From positions 124,001 through 188,000 of the forward strand of contig NZ_JAODAB010000009.1 of the NCBI RefSeq assembly GCF_025336485.1: a stretch of DNA of 64,000 nt, given 5' to 3'. Origin of the DNA: Pseudomonas citri. GTDB taxonomy: Bacteria > Pseudomonadota > Gammaproteobacteria > Pseudomonadales > Pseudomonadaceae. The notes under the pieces were generated by a model that saw nothing but the letters and a program-made list of their open reading frames with translations, was not told the DNA's origin and did not search any database. Shown in pieces: positions 17,851 through 26,771 of the stretch; positions within the stretch are counted from its first letter, which is position 1; the number at the start of each line of letters is the position of its first letter. A program made the translations under genes and the position numbers.

Positions 17851-18258
17851 TCAGCTTTCCAGCCAGACGTCCCGAGCCCAATGCCAGACGGATTCCCAGG
17901 TTTCTTCGGCGATCAGTTCGTCTTCGGCTTGCCACAGCACCACGGTGCCGTCTTCTTCGACGCAATAGTAATCGTCGCCGTCCTGGCAGATCGGGATCAG
18001 GCTGCGATCGACACCGGCATCCCAGGCATTGGCGGCCACGTCCGGCAGGTAGGTGTGAGACTGCGGATCGGTGACGGTCACCGGTTCCAGGCTGCCATAG
18101 ACGACATCGCTGACGGTCAGCAAGAACTCCCGGAACACGAACGGAATGTCGATGAACAGCTGTTCTTCGATCTCTACCAGCAAATCTTCGTCGGGCAATT
18201 CCAGTGGAACCGGTACGGGTTCGTTGGCTTCACGCAATTGTTCGATGATTTCTTCCAC
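17851..18258 (-). CDS. SMI1/KNR4-family protein
   Basis: 135 residues, very acidic. LREANEPVPVPLELPDEDLLVEIEEQLFIDIPFVFREFLL is the SMI1/KNR4 opening, with YLPDVAANAWDAGVDRSLIPICQDGDDYYCVEEDGTVVLW as core. The superfamily includes many immunity proteins to contact-dependent toxins, but solitary members like this one also occur widely in pseudomonads. No toxin gene is adjacent, so a standalone regulatory or immunity-like role is open. Confidence 0.8.
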   Translation of the reverse strand: MEEIIEQLREANEPVPVPLELPDEDLLVEIEEQLFIDIPFVFREFLLTVSDVVYGSLEPVTVTDPQSHTYLPDVAANAWDAGVDRSLIPICQDGDDYYCVEEDGTVVLWQAEDELIAEETWESVWHWARDVWLES

Positions 18259-18348
18259 GTCCGGGGATCCTCTCTTTCTCGATGGCGCGGTTTTACATGG
18301 AGCGGTTTATACAGTAGCTCGCCATAGATGCAACCGCGAAAAATAGAA

Positions 18349-18370
18349 AACCCCGGCCGGGGCCGGGGTT
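18349..18370. terminator. Intrinsic terminator of the Tim44-domain gene
   Basis: AACCCCGG and CCGGGGTT form a GC-rich stem around CCGGGG. On the minus strand it is followed by TTTTCTATTTTT, a good U-tract. It lies about 30 bp beyond the stop of the Tim44-domain gene. Confidence 0.8.
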
Positions 18371-18402
18371 CTCTTATTTCAACCTGTAAAACGGGCAAAG
18401 GT

Positions 18403-19275
18403 TCAGCCGTTCTGACGGATACCGGCCACCAGCCAAGGCTGGTCGTTGCCCTGGGCGCGTTCCATGTTCCAGCTTTCGCTGAACGCTTCGCCCTTGTCGA
18501 AGCGAGAGTCCTTCGACACACCGCTGAAGGTCAGGGTGGCGACGGTCTTGTCGGCACGATCGTCGACGCCGTCCAGTTGCACGTGCAGATTGTCGATGTA
18601 GGTGGATTGGAAGCCATCACCCAGGTCGGCTCGTTCGCGCTTGAGGAACTCCAGCAATTGCGGGGTCACGAATTCGGCGATCTTGTCCATTTCGTTCGCG
18701 TCCCAATGTTGCTGCAAGGACATGAAGTGGTTGCGTGCGGCTTCGATGAAGCGTTGCTCGTTGAACCAGGCCGGCGCATTGATGACCGGACGGGACGCCA
18801 CAGGCGCTGCCGAGCCACCGAAGATCGAACCGCTGGCGGGCTGCTGGTTGAACACTTCACGTTGCATCGGCGCGCCGGCCGGAGCGAACTGCTCCTGCTG
18901 CTTGCGACGACGGGCGGCAAAGAAGCGGAAGGCCAGGAAGGCGATGACCGCCATGATCAGGATGTCGAAGAACTGCATACCCTGGAAGCCATCGCCCATG
19001 AACATGGAGGCGAGCAAGCCACCGGCGGCGATGCCGGCCAGAGGGCCGAGCCAGCGCGAAGCACCGCTGGCCTTGGTGGCGGCGCCAGCAGCGCCGGCTG
19101 CGCCCGCGGTTGCCGCCGTGGAGCCGGCAGCCGAGGACGGCGCCATCTGGCTGGTCTGGTGAGTCGGGGCTGCGCCCGAGCTTTTACCACCGCCAAAGCG
19201 CTTGGCGGCATTGGCGTCGATGGCCATCGTCAGGCCGATGCACAGGGCCATGGCGATGCTAAGAAAACGTTTCAT
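18403..19275 (-). CDS. Tim44-like domain membrane protein
   Basis: 290 residues. A signal peptide or first helix (MKRFLSIAMALCIGLTMAIDANA) precedes a low-complexity Ala/Gly/Ser linker (about 25-75), two membrane segments (LGPLAGIAAGGLLASMFMG and FFDILIMAVIAFLAFRFFAA) and a C-terminal Tim44/TIM14-like domain (AWFNEQRFIEAARNHFMSLQQHWDANEMDKIAEFVTPQLLEFL). Tim44 domains bind membranes or unfolded proteins, but the bacterial role is unknown. The ATG at 19275 is the start that gives a signal peptide. Confidence 0.85.
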   Translation of the reverse strand: MKRFLSIAMALCIGLTMAIDANAAKRFGGGKSSGAAPTHQTSQMAPSSAAGSTAATAGAAGAAGAATKASGASRWLGPLAGIAAGGLLASMFMGDGFQGMQFFDILIMAVIAFLAFRFFAARRRKQQEQFAPAGAPMQREVFNQQPASGSIFGGSAAPVASRPVINAPAWFNEQRFIEAARNHFMSLQQHWDANEMDKIAEFVTPQLLEFLKRERADLGDGFQSTYIDNLHVQLDGVDDRADKTVATLTFSGVSKDSRFDKGEAFSESWNMERAQGNDQPWLVAGIRQNG

Positions 19276-19584
19276 ATAAAGGCATTCCCATTTGTGGATA
19301 GCACGCGCGCCATGTTGCACAGCGGAATGGATGCTGGCTAGCGTGAGAGTGTTTCGGGCTTTTGCGCGACAGCTTAGGTTCAGCTTGGCAACGCAAGGAG
19401 GCTTGTTCGCCTTGGGTTGTAGGAAAAGGAATTAAGTTCGGTCGGAAACTAGTGTGGGTGGGGAGCGATACCTGTGGGAGCAAGGCTTGCCCGCGACAGC
19501 GATCGGTCTGACGCATCTATGCCGAATGTGCCATCGTCGCGCGGGCAAGCCATGCTCCCACAACAAGCTGTGCTTGCGAAATGT
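19276..19584. other. Intergenic region with a REP doublet
   Basis: 309 bp between the Tim44-domain gene and uvrD, both on the minus strand. The left part should carry the Tim44 gene promoter; no clear -10/-35 pair stands out. The right part is filled by an inverted REP pair (19473-19562). No coding potential was seen. Confidence 0.6.
19473..19562. repeat. Inverted REP pair (REPIN-like)
   Basis: TGTGGGAGCA-GGCTTGCCC at 19473-19492 and its inverted partner GGGCAAGCC-TGCTCCCACA at 19543-19562 face each other across a short spacer. This is the standard arrangement of a REP doublet in fluorescent pseudomonads. It is a mobile-repeat remnant spread by a REP-associated transposase elsewhere. Confidence 0.82.
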
Positions 19585-21768
19585 CTAGATTGCCTCGAGC
19601 TTGGCATACCCCAGCATCAACCACTTGCTGCCTTCGCTGAAGTTCACCTGGACCCTGGCCTGCGCTCCCGCGCCTTCGAAGTTGAGGATCACCCCGTCGC
19701 CGAATACCGAATGCCGCACGGCCTGGCCCAGGCTGAAGCCGGTGTCCGGGATGTCGCTGCCGCCGAACAGGCTGCTGGTGCTCTGCGCCTGGCCACCACC
19801 GAAGGGGCGGCTGACGCTGTTGGACAGCCGCACTTCCTGGATCAGGCCCTTCGGCACTTCGCGTACGAAGCGTGAGACTTTGTTGTAGGTCTCGCTGCCA
19901 TACAGGCGTCGGGTTTCGGCGTAGGTCAGCACCAGGTTCTGCATGGCACGGGTGATGCCGACGTAGGCCAGGCGCCGTTCTTCTTCCAGACGCCCCGGCT
20001 CTTCCAGGCTCATCTTGTGGGGGAACAGGCCTTCTTCCATGCCAACGAGGAACACATAGGGGAATTCCAGGCCTTTGGCGCTGTGGAGCGTCATTAGCTG
20101 GATGCTGTCTTCGTGTTCGTCGGCCTGGGTATCGCCGGCTTCCAGGGAGGCGTGGCCGAGGAAGGCCGACAAGGGGGACAGCTCGGCGTCTTCTTCCGTG
20201 CGTTCGAAGTTACGCGCGGCGCTGACCAGTTCCTCGAGGTTTTCCACCCGGGCCTGGCCTTTCTCGCCTTTTTCCGCCTCGTGGTAGGCGATCAGGCCGG
20301 ACTGCTCGATGACTGTTTGGGTCATCAAGTGCAGCGGCATGTCCGCGCACTTGGTCGCCAGGTCTTCAATCAGGTCCATGAAGGCCTTCAGGGCACCGCC
20401 AGCGCGCCCGGTCACGCCTTTGTTGACGACCAACTGACGCATGGCTTCCCACATGGAGACATGGCTGTGGCGGGCGTGATCGCGAATCGCCTCGACGGTT
20501 TTTTCGCCGATGCCCCGCGTCGGAACGTTGATCACCCGCTCCAGGGCGGCATCGTTGCCGCGTCCTTCAATCAGGCGCAGGTACGCCATGGCGTTCTTGA
20601 TTTCAGCCCGTTCGAAGAAGCGCTGGCCGCCATAGATGCGATAGGGGATACGTTCGCGCAGCAACGCTTCTTCCAACACCCGCGACTGGGCGTTGGAGCG
20701 GTACAGGATGGCGATGTCGCTGCGAGCCAGGCCGGTTTTCAGCGCATTCTCGATGGTTTCCACCACGTAGCGGGCTTCGTCGTGTTCGTTGAACGCGGCA
20801 TAAAGGTTGATCGCTTCGCCTTCGTTGCCGTCAGTCCATAGCTCTTTGCCCAGGCGCCCGGTGTTATGCGCGATCAGGGCGTTGGCGGCCTTGAGGATGC
20901 CGGCGGTGGAGCGATAGTTCTGCTCCAGGCGAATGACCTCGGCGTCTGGGAAATCTGCCGAGTACTGATGGATGTTCTCGATCTTGGCGCCGCGCCAGCC
21001 GTAGATCGACTGGTCGTCGTCGCCCACCACCATCAGGCTGTCGCCGCCCTTGGCCAGCAGGCGCAGCCAGGCATATTGCACGGCGTTGGTGTCCTGGAAT
21101 TCGTCTACCAACACGTGCCGGAAGCGCCTCTGATAATGCTCCAACAGGCCGGGGTGGTCGCGCCACAGGTCCAGTGCACGCAATAACAGCTCGGAAAAGT
21201 CGATGACCCCGGCACGCTGGCAGGCTGCTTCATAGGCTTCATAGATGCTGCGCATGGTCGCCAGGAACAGATCGCCGCTGGCCTGGATGTGCTGCGGGCG
21301 CAGGCCTTCGTCTTTCTGGCCGTTGATGAACCATTGCGCCTGGCGGGCCGGCCAGCGCTGTTCGTCCAGGCCCAGCTCGCGGATCACCCGCTTGACCAGG
21401 CGCTGCTGGTCGTCGCTGTCGAGGATCTGGAACGTCTGGCTCAGGCCGGCTTCCTGCCAGTGGGCCCGTAATAAACGGTGGGCCAGGCCGTGGAATGTCC
21501 CCACCCACATGCCGGCCGGGTTGATCCCCATCAGCTGTTCGATGCGATGGCGCATCTCTGCAGCGGCCTTGTTGGTGAAGGTCACCGACAGGATCGAGTG
21601 CGGCGAGGCGTTCTCGACCTGGATCAACCAGGCGATACGGTGCACAAGCACTCGGGTTTTACCGGAACCGGCGCCGGCCAGGACCAACTGACGCCCCACG
21701 GAGGCGGCTACGGCCTGGCGTTGGGCATCGTTGAGGGAATTCAGCAGAAGGGAGAGATCATCGCGCAT
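19585..21768 (-). CDS. uvrD: DNA helicase II (UvrD)
   Basis: 727 residues, full length for UvrD. SF1A motifs in order: Q-motif LNDAQRQAV, motif I AGAGSGKT (31-38), TFTNKAA, motif II VDEFQDTN, GDDDQSIYGWRGA, EQNYRS, MTLHSAKGLEF and YVGITRAM. It unwinds DNA 3' to 5' in nucleotide-excision and mismatch repair and clears RecA. The C-terminal TudorD-like tail (GQAVRHSVFGDGVILNFEG) that contacts RNA polymerase in UvrD/PcrA is present. Confidence 0.95.
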   Translation of the reverse strand: MRDDLSLLLNSLNDAQRQAVAASVGRQLVLAGAGSGKTRVLVHRIAWLIQVENASPHSILSVTFTNKAAAEMRHRIEQLMGINPAGMWVGTFHGLAHRLLRAHWQEAGLSQTFQILDSDDQQRLVKRVIRELGLDEQRWPARQAQWFINGQKDEGLRPQHIQASGDLFLATMRSIYEAYEAACQRAGVIDFSELLLRALDLWRDHPGLLEHYQRRFRHVLVDEFQDTNAVQYAWLRLLAKGGDSLMVVGDDDQSIYGWRGAKIENIHQYSADFPDAEVIRLEQNYRSTAGILKAANALIAHNTGRLGKELWTDGNEGEAINLYAAFNEHDEARYVVETIENALKTGLARSDIAILYRSNAQSRVLEEALLRERIPYRIYGGQRFFERAEIKNAMAYLRLIEGRGNDAALERVINVPTRGIGEKTVEAIRDHARHSHVSMWEAMRQLVVNKGVTGRAGGALKAFMDLIEDLATKCADMPLHLMTQTVIEQSGLIAYHEAEKGEKGQARVENLEELVSAARNFERTEEDAELSPLSAFLGHASLEAGDTQADEHEDSIQLMTLHSAKGLEFPYVFLVGMEEGLFPHKMSLEEPGRLEEERRLAYVGITRAMQNLVLTYAETRRLYGSETYNKVSRFVREVPKGLIQEVRLSNSVSRPFGGGQAQSTSSLFGGSDIPDTGFSLGQAVRHSVFGDGVILNFEGAGAQARVQVNFSEGSKWLMLGYAKLEAI

Positions 21769-22028
21769 TGGGGCATTCTAGGGTGCGGCGCCACACCGGG
21801 CAAACCAAGCTTTGCGCCAATCGATAAAAGACCGGGCCGGGATGACCGGCGGGTCATAGGCTGCAAGCATTGGTGACGGGCGCCTATGGGACTTGTGACC
21901 CAATGAAATAGCGATGTTTTCCACATTTTTATGAGCTACGACAGTGTGGGATGGCTCGCGGCTTGTGTATGCTCGTGCACGTTTCGGGTTCTCTATGTTC
22001 CCCCTGAATAAAAACAAGAACAGCGCCT

Positions 22029-24899
22029 ATGACCATCAATTCCGATCTGGCGGGCCCCTGTGTGGAGCCACGGATCATCTACAAGCAGTACGCCACGGAA
22101 ATGGCGGTCGAACGCACAAGGCTTCTGTATCAGGGCTCGCTGCTGCCCACACTCTTCATGCTGGTCAACGGCTTGGTCTGCGCTGCGCTGCTGTGGGGGC
22201 CGTCGCGCTATTTCGTGGTCAGTGTCTGGCTGGTTTGGCTGCTGTCCCTGGTGGCGTTGCGAGTGATCCAGGTGGCCGCCTTCGATTCGGCGATCCCCAG
22301 CCGCCAGGCGCATCCTGTCTGGCGGCGCATGTTTCTGCTCGGCTCGGCCATGACCGGCCTGACGCTGGCCGGGGCGGGCATCGCCTTGGTGCCGGCCGAC
22401 AGTTTCGAGCAACAGGCCTGGGTCTTCGGGCTGATCGGTGCGGCCACGTTGTCGGCCAGTGTGGCTTATGCCGTGAGCCTGCCGGCGTTCCTGTCCTTTA
22501 CCTTGCCCTGTCTGTTGCCGGCCATTGGGTACTTGCTGTGGGGCGGGGATGAACAACTGCGCGGGTGGGGCTGGCTGGGCCTGGTGGTGTTGGTTTCGTT
22601 GAGTGTCGTGGCCTGGCAGGTCAATCGATTGATACAAAATGGCTTGCTGCGACGGTTCCAGAACCAGGCGCTGATCGAGCATTTGCAGCGGACACAAACC
22701 CACAGTGCGCAACTCAACGAGGCGTTGGCTCGCGAAGTCGAACAACGTCGTCATGTCGAGGAGCAACTGCGCGCCGCCCAGATTGGCCTGGAGGCCCGCG
22801 TCGCACAGCGCAACCTGGAGCTGGAAGCGGCCAGTCAGGCCCTGGGCAAAAGCGAAGCGCGCCTGGCCCTGGCCCTCAAGGCCAGCGAGCTGGGTTTATG
22901 GGACTGGAACCTGCAAACCGACGAAGTCCACCACACGCATCTCAAGGAATTGTTCGGCCTGGAGCCCGAGTACGTCACGGCGATGCTCAGCCATCTCACG
23001 CCGCGGCTGCATCCCCAGGACCTGCCCGCCCTCAAGCGTGCCCTCGTCGAACACCTCAAGGGGCGCAGCGAGGATTACCAGATCGAGTACCGCTTGCGTC
23101 ACGGTGATGGCCACTGGGTCTGGATCGAGGACCGTGGGCGGGCGGTGGAGCGCAGTCCCAGCGGTCGGGTGCTGCGCATGGTTGGCACCCGGCGGGACAT
23201 CAGCGCCAGTAAAGAACTCCAGCAGCAACGACAGTTGGCGGCCACGGTATTCGAGGCGGCCAGCGAAGGGATCGTGATTTTCGACCCCAACTACGCGTTG
23301 CTCGCCGCCAACCAGGCCTTCACCCGCATCACCGGTTTCAATATCGACGACATGCTGGGGCGCAACGTCGTCGACTTGCCGTGCAGTCGCGATGCGCGCC
23401 GGCATTACCCGATCATCCGCCAGGCGCTCAAGGAGCACGGCACCTGGCAAGGCGAATTGGTGGAAGCCCGCGCCAATGGCGAACTGTATCCGCAGTGGCT
23501 GCAATTGAACGTTGTTCGCGATTTGCGAGGTAATGTCAGCCATGTGGTGGGCTTCTTCGCCGATCTTTCGGCTCGTCGTGAATCCGAAGAGCGAATGCGC
23601 TACCTCTCCCATTACGACGAACTGACCGGGCTGGCGAACCGCGCGTTGTTCCGCGAACGGTTGCACGAGGCCTACCAGCGGGTGCGCCAGGGTGGCCGAC
23701 GCAGCCTGGCGCTGCTGCACATCGACCTGGATCGCTTCAAGCTGCTGAACGAGAGCCTTGGTCATGACATCGCCGACCAATTGTTGCAAAAGGTCGCCCG
23801 CCGCCTGATCAACGCGTTGCCCGAGGCCAACACCATTGCGCGGTTGTCCGGCGATGAGTTCGGGGTGCTGTTCGATGCCTACGGCAACCTGTCGAGCCTG
23901 GCACGGGTGGCGACCCGGCTTGCGGCCAAGCTGCGCGTGCCGTTGACCATCGAGGGCCATGAGCTGGTGGTGAGCGCCTCGATCGGCATCAGCCTGTTGC
24001 CGGACAACACACGGGAAGTGTCCACACTGGTCAGCCAGGCGAACATGGCCATGCAACATGCCAAGCACCTGGGGGGCAACAATTTCCAGTTTTATACCGA
24101 CAGCCTCCAGGCCAGTACTCTGGAACGCCTGCAGTTGGAGAATCAACTGCGCAAGGCTCTCGAAGAGCAACAGCTGAAGGTTTTCTACCAGCCCAAGTTG
24201 TGTCTGGCGACCGGGCGTCTGAACGCCGCCGAGGCGCTGGTGCGTTGGGATCATCCGGTCATGGGCCAGGTTCCACCGGGGGATTTCATCGGTCTGGCCG
24301 AAGAGACCGGGTTGATCGGGTCGATTGGCGAGTTCGTATTGCGCCAGGCGTGTTGGCAGGCCTGCGAGTGGCAGCGCCGGGGACTGGCGCCCATCCGGGT
24401 GTCGGTCAACCTGTCGGTGCACCAGTTGCGCCAGGGCAAGCTGGTCAGCCTGGTGCGGCAAGTGTTGGAAGAAACCGGCCTGGCGCCTCAATACCTGGAG
24501 CTGGAACTGACCGAGAGTCAGTTGCTCGACAGCGTCGAGCACATCATTGTCACTTTCCAACAGTTGCGTGGTCTCGGGGTGAAACTGGCGATCGATGACT
24601 TTGGCACTGGTTATTCGTCCTTGAGCTACCTCAAGCGTATCCCGGTGGACTACGTGAAGATCGACCAGGCGTTCATACGTGGGTTGGAGGAAGGGGGTGA
24701 GGATGCGGCGATTACCCGGGCAATCATTGCGATGGCCCATGGGTTGTCACTCAAGGTGGTCGCCGAAGGTGTCGAGCGCCAGGAGCAGCTTGAGTTTCTG
24801 ACCGTTGAACATTGCGACGAAGTCCAGGGCTACCTCATCAGCCGGCCGCTGGAGGCCGAAGGACTGGCCAGCCTGCTGCGCGGGCAGTGCCTGGAATGA
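22029..24899 (+). CDS. Membrane PAS-PAS-GGDEF-EAL cyclic-di-GMP protein
   Basis: 956 residues. An N-terminal membrane sensor (about 35-205, five to six helices) is followed by a coiled coil (about 220-280), two PAS/PAC modules (about 280-400 and 400-520), a diguanylate-cyclase domain (about 530-690) and an EAL phosphodiesterase domain (about 700-950). The cyclase signature is SGDEF (607-611), with the first Gly replaced. The EAL site is intact (E735-A736-L737, DDFGTGYSSLSYLKRIPVDYVKID). It most likely degrades c-di-GMP, with the GGDEF domain perhaps binding GTP (inference). Confidence 0.88.
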   Translation: MTINSDLAGPCVEPRIIYKQYATEMAVERTRLLYQGSLLPTLFMLVNGLVCAALLWGPSRYFVVSVWLVWLLSLVALRVIQVAAFDSAIPSRQAHPVWRRMFLLGSAMTGLTLAGAGIALVPADSFEQQAWVFGLIGAATLSASVAYAVSLPAFLSFTLPCLLPAIGYLLWGGDEQLRGWGWLGLVVLVSLSVVAWQVNRLIQNGLLRRFQNQALIEHLQRTQTHSAQLNEALAREVEQRRHVEEQLRAAQIGLEARVAQRNLELEAASQALGKSEARLALALKASELGLWDWNLQTDEVHHTHLKELFGLEPEYVTAMLSHLTPRLHPQDLPALKRALVEHLKGRSEDYQIEYRLRHGDGHWVWIEDRGRAVERSPSGRVLRMVGTRRDISASKELQQQRQLAATVFEAASEGIVIFDPNYALLAANQAFTRITGFNIDDMLGRNVVDLPCSRDARRHYPIIRQALKEHGTWQGELVEARANGELYPQWLQLNVVRDLRGNVSHVVGFFADLSARRESEERMRYLSHYDELTGLANRALFRERLHEAYQRVRQGGRRSLALLHIDLDRFKLLNESLGHDIADQLLQKVARRLINALPEANTIARLSGDEFGVLFDAYGNLSSLARVATRLAAKLRVPLTIEGHELVVSASIGISLLPDNTREVSTLVSQANMAMQHAKHLGGNNFQFYTDSLQASTLERLQLENQLRKALEEQQLKVFYQPKLCLATGRLNAAEALVRWDHPVMGQVPPGDFIGLAEETGLIGSIGEFVLRQACWQACEWQRRGLAPIRVSVNLSVHQLRQGKLVSLVRQVLEETGLAPQYLELELTESQLLDSVEHIIVTFQQLRGLGVKLAIDDFGTGYSSLSYLKRIPVDYVKIDQAFIRGLEEGGEDAAITRAIIAMAHGLSLKVVAEGVERQEQLEFLTVEHCDEVQGYLISRPLEAEGLASLLRGQCLE

Positions 24900-24900
24900 G

Positions 24901-24940
24901 CCTTGCGTCGGTGGCCACACCCTCTGGTACCGACGCAAGG
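24901..24940. terminator. Perfect 12-bp stem-loop between convergent genes
   Basis: CCTTGCGTCGGT (24901-24912) pairs exactly with ACCGACGCAAGG (24929-24940), 16-base loop. It starts two bases after the EAL gene stop and ends ten bases before the stop of the convergent 104-residue gene, so it can serve both. There is no long U-tract. Confidence 0.6.
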
Positions 24941-24950
24941 TGTGTCTGGA

Positions 24951-25265
24951 TTAATGCGTAATCAGAACTTCATCGATATGGTGAATAAGCTCATCATCGA
25001 AGAAGATGCTGACGCCTGTAACATTTGACTCGCCGAGTACTTTGTATTCGACATGTTTTTGCGTAATAACTTGCAGTGCGACTTCGTCACTTTGTTCGAG
25101 AACGAGATCCAGGCGCAAGTCGAAAGATTTGTCCTGCTTGGCACTAAGAACCAACTTTGGCGTGATGCCGCTGTTCGATACTTCTACTGTTCCGTGGGTG
25201 CGGAAAGACGCTGCACCGGGCATCCGGTCGATTTGTGCGGTCCAATCCCTGGTCTTGATGGTCAT
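24951..25265 (-). CDS. Conserved small hypothetical protein, 104 aa
   Basis: MTIKTRDWTAQIDRMPGAAS... reads as a compact beta-rich cytoplasmic protein: no signal peptide or helix, alternating short strands (TVEVSNSG, KLVLSAK, LRLDLVLEQ, VALQVITQ, VEYKVLG, VSIFFDDEL). AGGAG lies ten bases before the ATG. No function or family is recognised. It stands alone, convergent with the EAL gene. Confidence 0.7.
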   Translation of the reverse strand: MTIKTRDWTAQIDRMPGAASFRTHGTVEVSNSGITPKLVLSAKQDKSFDLRLDLVLEQSDEVALQVITQKHVEYKVLGESNVTGVSIFFDDELIHHIDEVLITH

Positions 25266-25760
25266 GTTGGATAACTCCTGTAGTTGAAATTGAATTGCGT
25301 CCTGCGTGGCTAATATAAGTAGGTGAAGTTTTTTAGGAAAGGGTTCAAGTGTGGGGATTTGAAAGCGATTGTGTGTTTTTCGTTTGGTCGGGTTAATAGG
25401 GGCGCTGCAACTTCATATTGTATTTGACAAGTGTTCGTGCAATAGAAAGCAGCCCACTTCAAGCGCGATGACTTTTAATCCTGGCTGATCTTGCATGGAT
25501 TAAATATTTCGTCACGATCGATGTTCCTTGCATGAGTAGGAGCTGTCCGTACGGAGGCGGGTATGTTGCGGGTGCCCTGGAACCATGGGTTTCGGCTCTC
25601 GCGTCATGGCTTCCCAAGTGGCTACATGGCGTGTTCCCCGCCAAAACAAGGCGTAGCGGGTCCATTCAGTTACGTATTGGGCAGGCAAAAAGCCAATTCT
25701 TGTAGTATAACTACAAGACTGCTACATCCCGGCACCTGCCCATAACAAGAGTCCAGCGCC
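25266..25760. other. Long intergenic region before the RpiR-type regulator
   Basis: 495 bp. The left 170 bp is AT-rich and should hold the promoter of the 104-residue gene. The middle (about 25500-25680) is GC-rich without a convincing ORF; the minus-strand frame at 25459-25665 has no ribosome site. The right end holds the palindromic operator at 25698-25718. The GC-rich part could be a leader or small RNA, but this is not shown. Confidence 0.4.
25698..25718. promoter_or_regulatory. RccR-type palindromic operator
   Basis: TCTTGTAGT-ATA-ACTACAAGA is a perfect inverted repeat with nine-base arms, 42 bp before the regulator's start. Its TGTAGT-N3-ACTACA core resembles the site described for the RpiR-family carbon regulator RccR, so autoregulation is likely. 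Confidence 0.7.
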
Positions 25761-26627
25761 TTGAACCTGTTGCAACACATCGCCCAGTCACGCCACCTGC
25801 TGCGCAAGTCGGAGCTGAAAGTCGCCGATCACGTCCTGCTTGATCCCGCGGCCGTGATGCACAGTTCCATGGCCGATCTTGCCCACAGCGTCGGCATCAG
25901 CGAACCGACCATCGTGCGTTTCTGCCGGGCCATCGGTTGCTCGGGCTTCCAGGACCTGAAACTCAAGTTGGCGCAAAGCCTGGCGGCCGGGGCAAGTTTC
26001 GGCCAGTTCGCGATCCATGAGGACGACTCGGTCGCGGACTACAGCCTGAAGATCTTCGACACCACCCTGCACACCCTGATGGAAGTTCGCGAGAAACTGG
26101 ACCCGGTGGCGTTGCAAAAAGCTGTCACGGCGATGTCCCAGGCGCAGCGGGTCGAGTTCTACGGCTTTGGTGCCTCGGGCGCGGTGGCCGCCGATGCGCA
26201 GCATAAGTTCTTTCGCTTGCTGCTCACGGCGGCGGCTTATTCCGACCCACATATGCAGGCAATGTCGGCGGTCACGCTGAAACCCACCGATGTGGCGATC
26301 TGCATCTCCCAGTCAGGACGTTCCAAGGATCTGCTGATCACTGCCAACCTGGTGCGCGAAAGTGGCGCCTCGTTGATCACCTTGTGCCCGAGCCAGACCC
26401 CGCTGGCCGAACTCTCGACCGTGAACCTGGCCATCGACGTGCACGAGGACACCGAGATCTACACCCCGCTGACCTCGCGTATCGCCCATCTGGTGGTGAT
26501 CGATGTGCTGGCGATGGGGGTTGCGATGGCGCGCGGGCCGAGCCTGGTCAACCACCTCAAGAGCGTGAAGCGCAGCCTGCGCAGTTTGCGACTGTCGCCC
26601 AAGTCGGTGAAGGCGTTGGATGATTGA
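25761..26627 (+). CDS. rccR: RpiR/MurR-family (HexR-like) carbon-metabolism regulator
   Basis: 288 residues. The N-terminal HTH_6 domain (ADLAHSVGISEPTIVRFCRAIGCSGFQDLKLKLA) binds DNA. The SIS domain (VEFYGFGASGAVAADAQHKFFRL and ICISQSGRSKDLL) binds a sugar phosphate, KDPG in the HexR/RccR group. It matches the regulator next to pycR-pycAB in P. aeruginosa rather than the hexR beside zwf. The start is TTG (MNLLQHIAQSRHLLRKSE). A palindromic operator lies 42 bp upstream. The symbol rccR is by synteny and sequence type. Confidence 0.82.
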   Translation: MNLLQHIAQSRHLLRKSELKVADHVLLDPAAVMHSSMADLAHSVGISEPTIVRFCRAIGCSGFQDLKLKLAQSLAAGASFGQFAIHEDDSVADYSLKIFDTTLHTLMEVREKLDPVALQKAVTAMSQAQRVEFYGFGASGAVAADAQHKFFRLLLTAAAYSDPHMQAMSAVTLKPTDVAICISQSGRSKDLLITANLVRESGASLITLCPSQTPLAELSTVNLAIDVHEDTEIYTPLTSRIAHLVVIDVLAMGVAMARGPSLVNHLKSVKRSLRSLRLSPKSVKALDD

Positions 26628-26633
26628 AGCTAG

Positions 26634-26771
26634 GCTCTGTACGAAAAGTCTTGAGACGAAGGTCAGGCAAGGCGAAAACAGCCGAGCAAGCGCAGTGTAC
26701 TGGAGTACATGAGCATTGCGAGGCTGTTTTCAACGCAGCATGAACGAGTATCAAGGCTTTTCGTACAGAGC
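26634..26771. mobile_element. 138-bp MITE with CTAG target duplications
   Basis: Terminal inverted repeats GCTCTGTACGAAAAGTCTTGA (left; given here as 15+6 bases GCTCTGTACGAAAAG/TCTTGA) and its near-perfect complement on the right (one difference in 21) are flanked by CTAG at 26630-26633 and 26772-26775. The interior continues the pairing (GAAAACAGCC / GGCTGTTTTC) to a central TGTACTGGAGTACA hairpin, so the whole unit can fold on itself. There is no coding capacity. Ends and YTAR-type duplication suggest mobilisation by an IS5-group transposase. Confidence 0.85.

Noticed and set aside
17851..18258. SMI1/KNR4 protein considered as the immunity partner of a toxin in the window
   Set aside because: No polymorphic toxin gene is adjacent; the neighbours are an antiporter and a Tim44-domain protein.
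19473..19562. Inverted repeat considered as a CRISPR unit or terminator
   Set aside because: It is a single REP doublet with known REP text, not a regular repeat-spacer series, and has no U-tract.
22896..24740. 614-residue minus-strand open frame opposite the GGDEF-EAL gene
   Set aside because: Shadow of a clearly coding frame, no domain or start signal.
25459..25665. 68-residue minus-strand frame in the region before the RpiR-type regulator
   Set aside because: No ribosome site, odd composition, and the frame seems accidental in GC-rich intergenic DNA.
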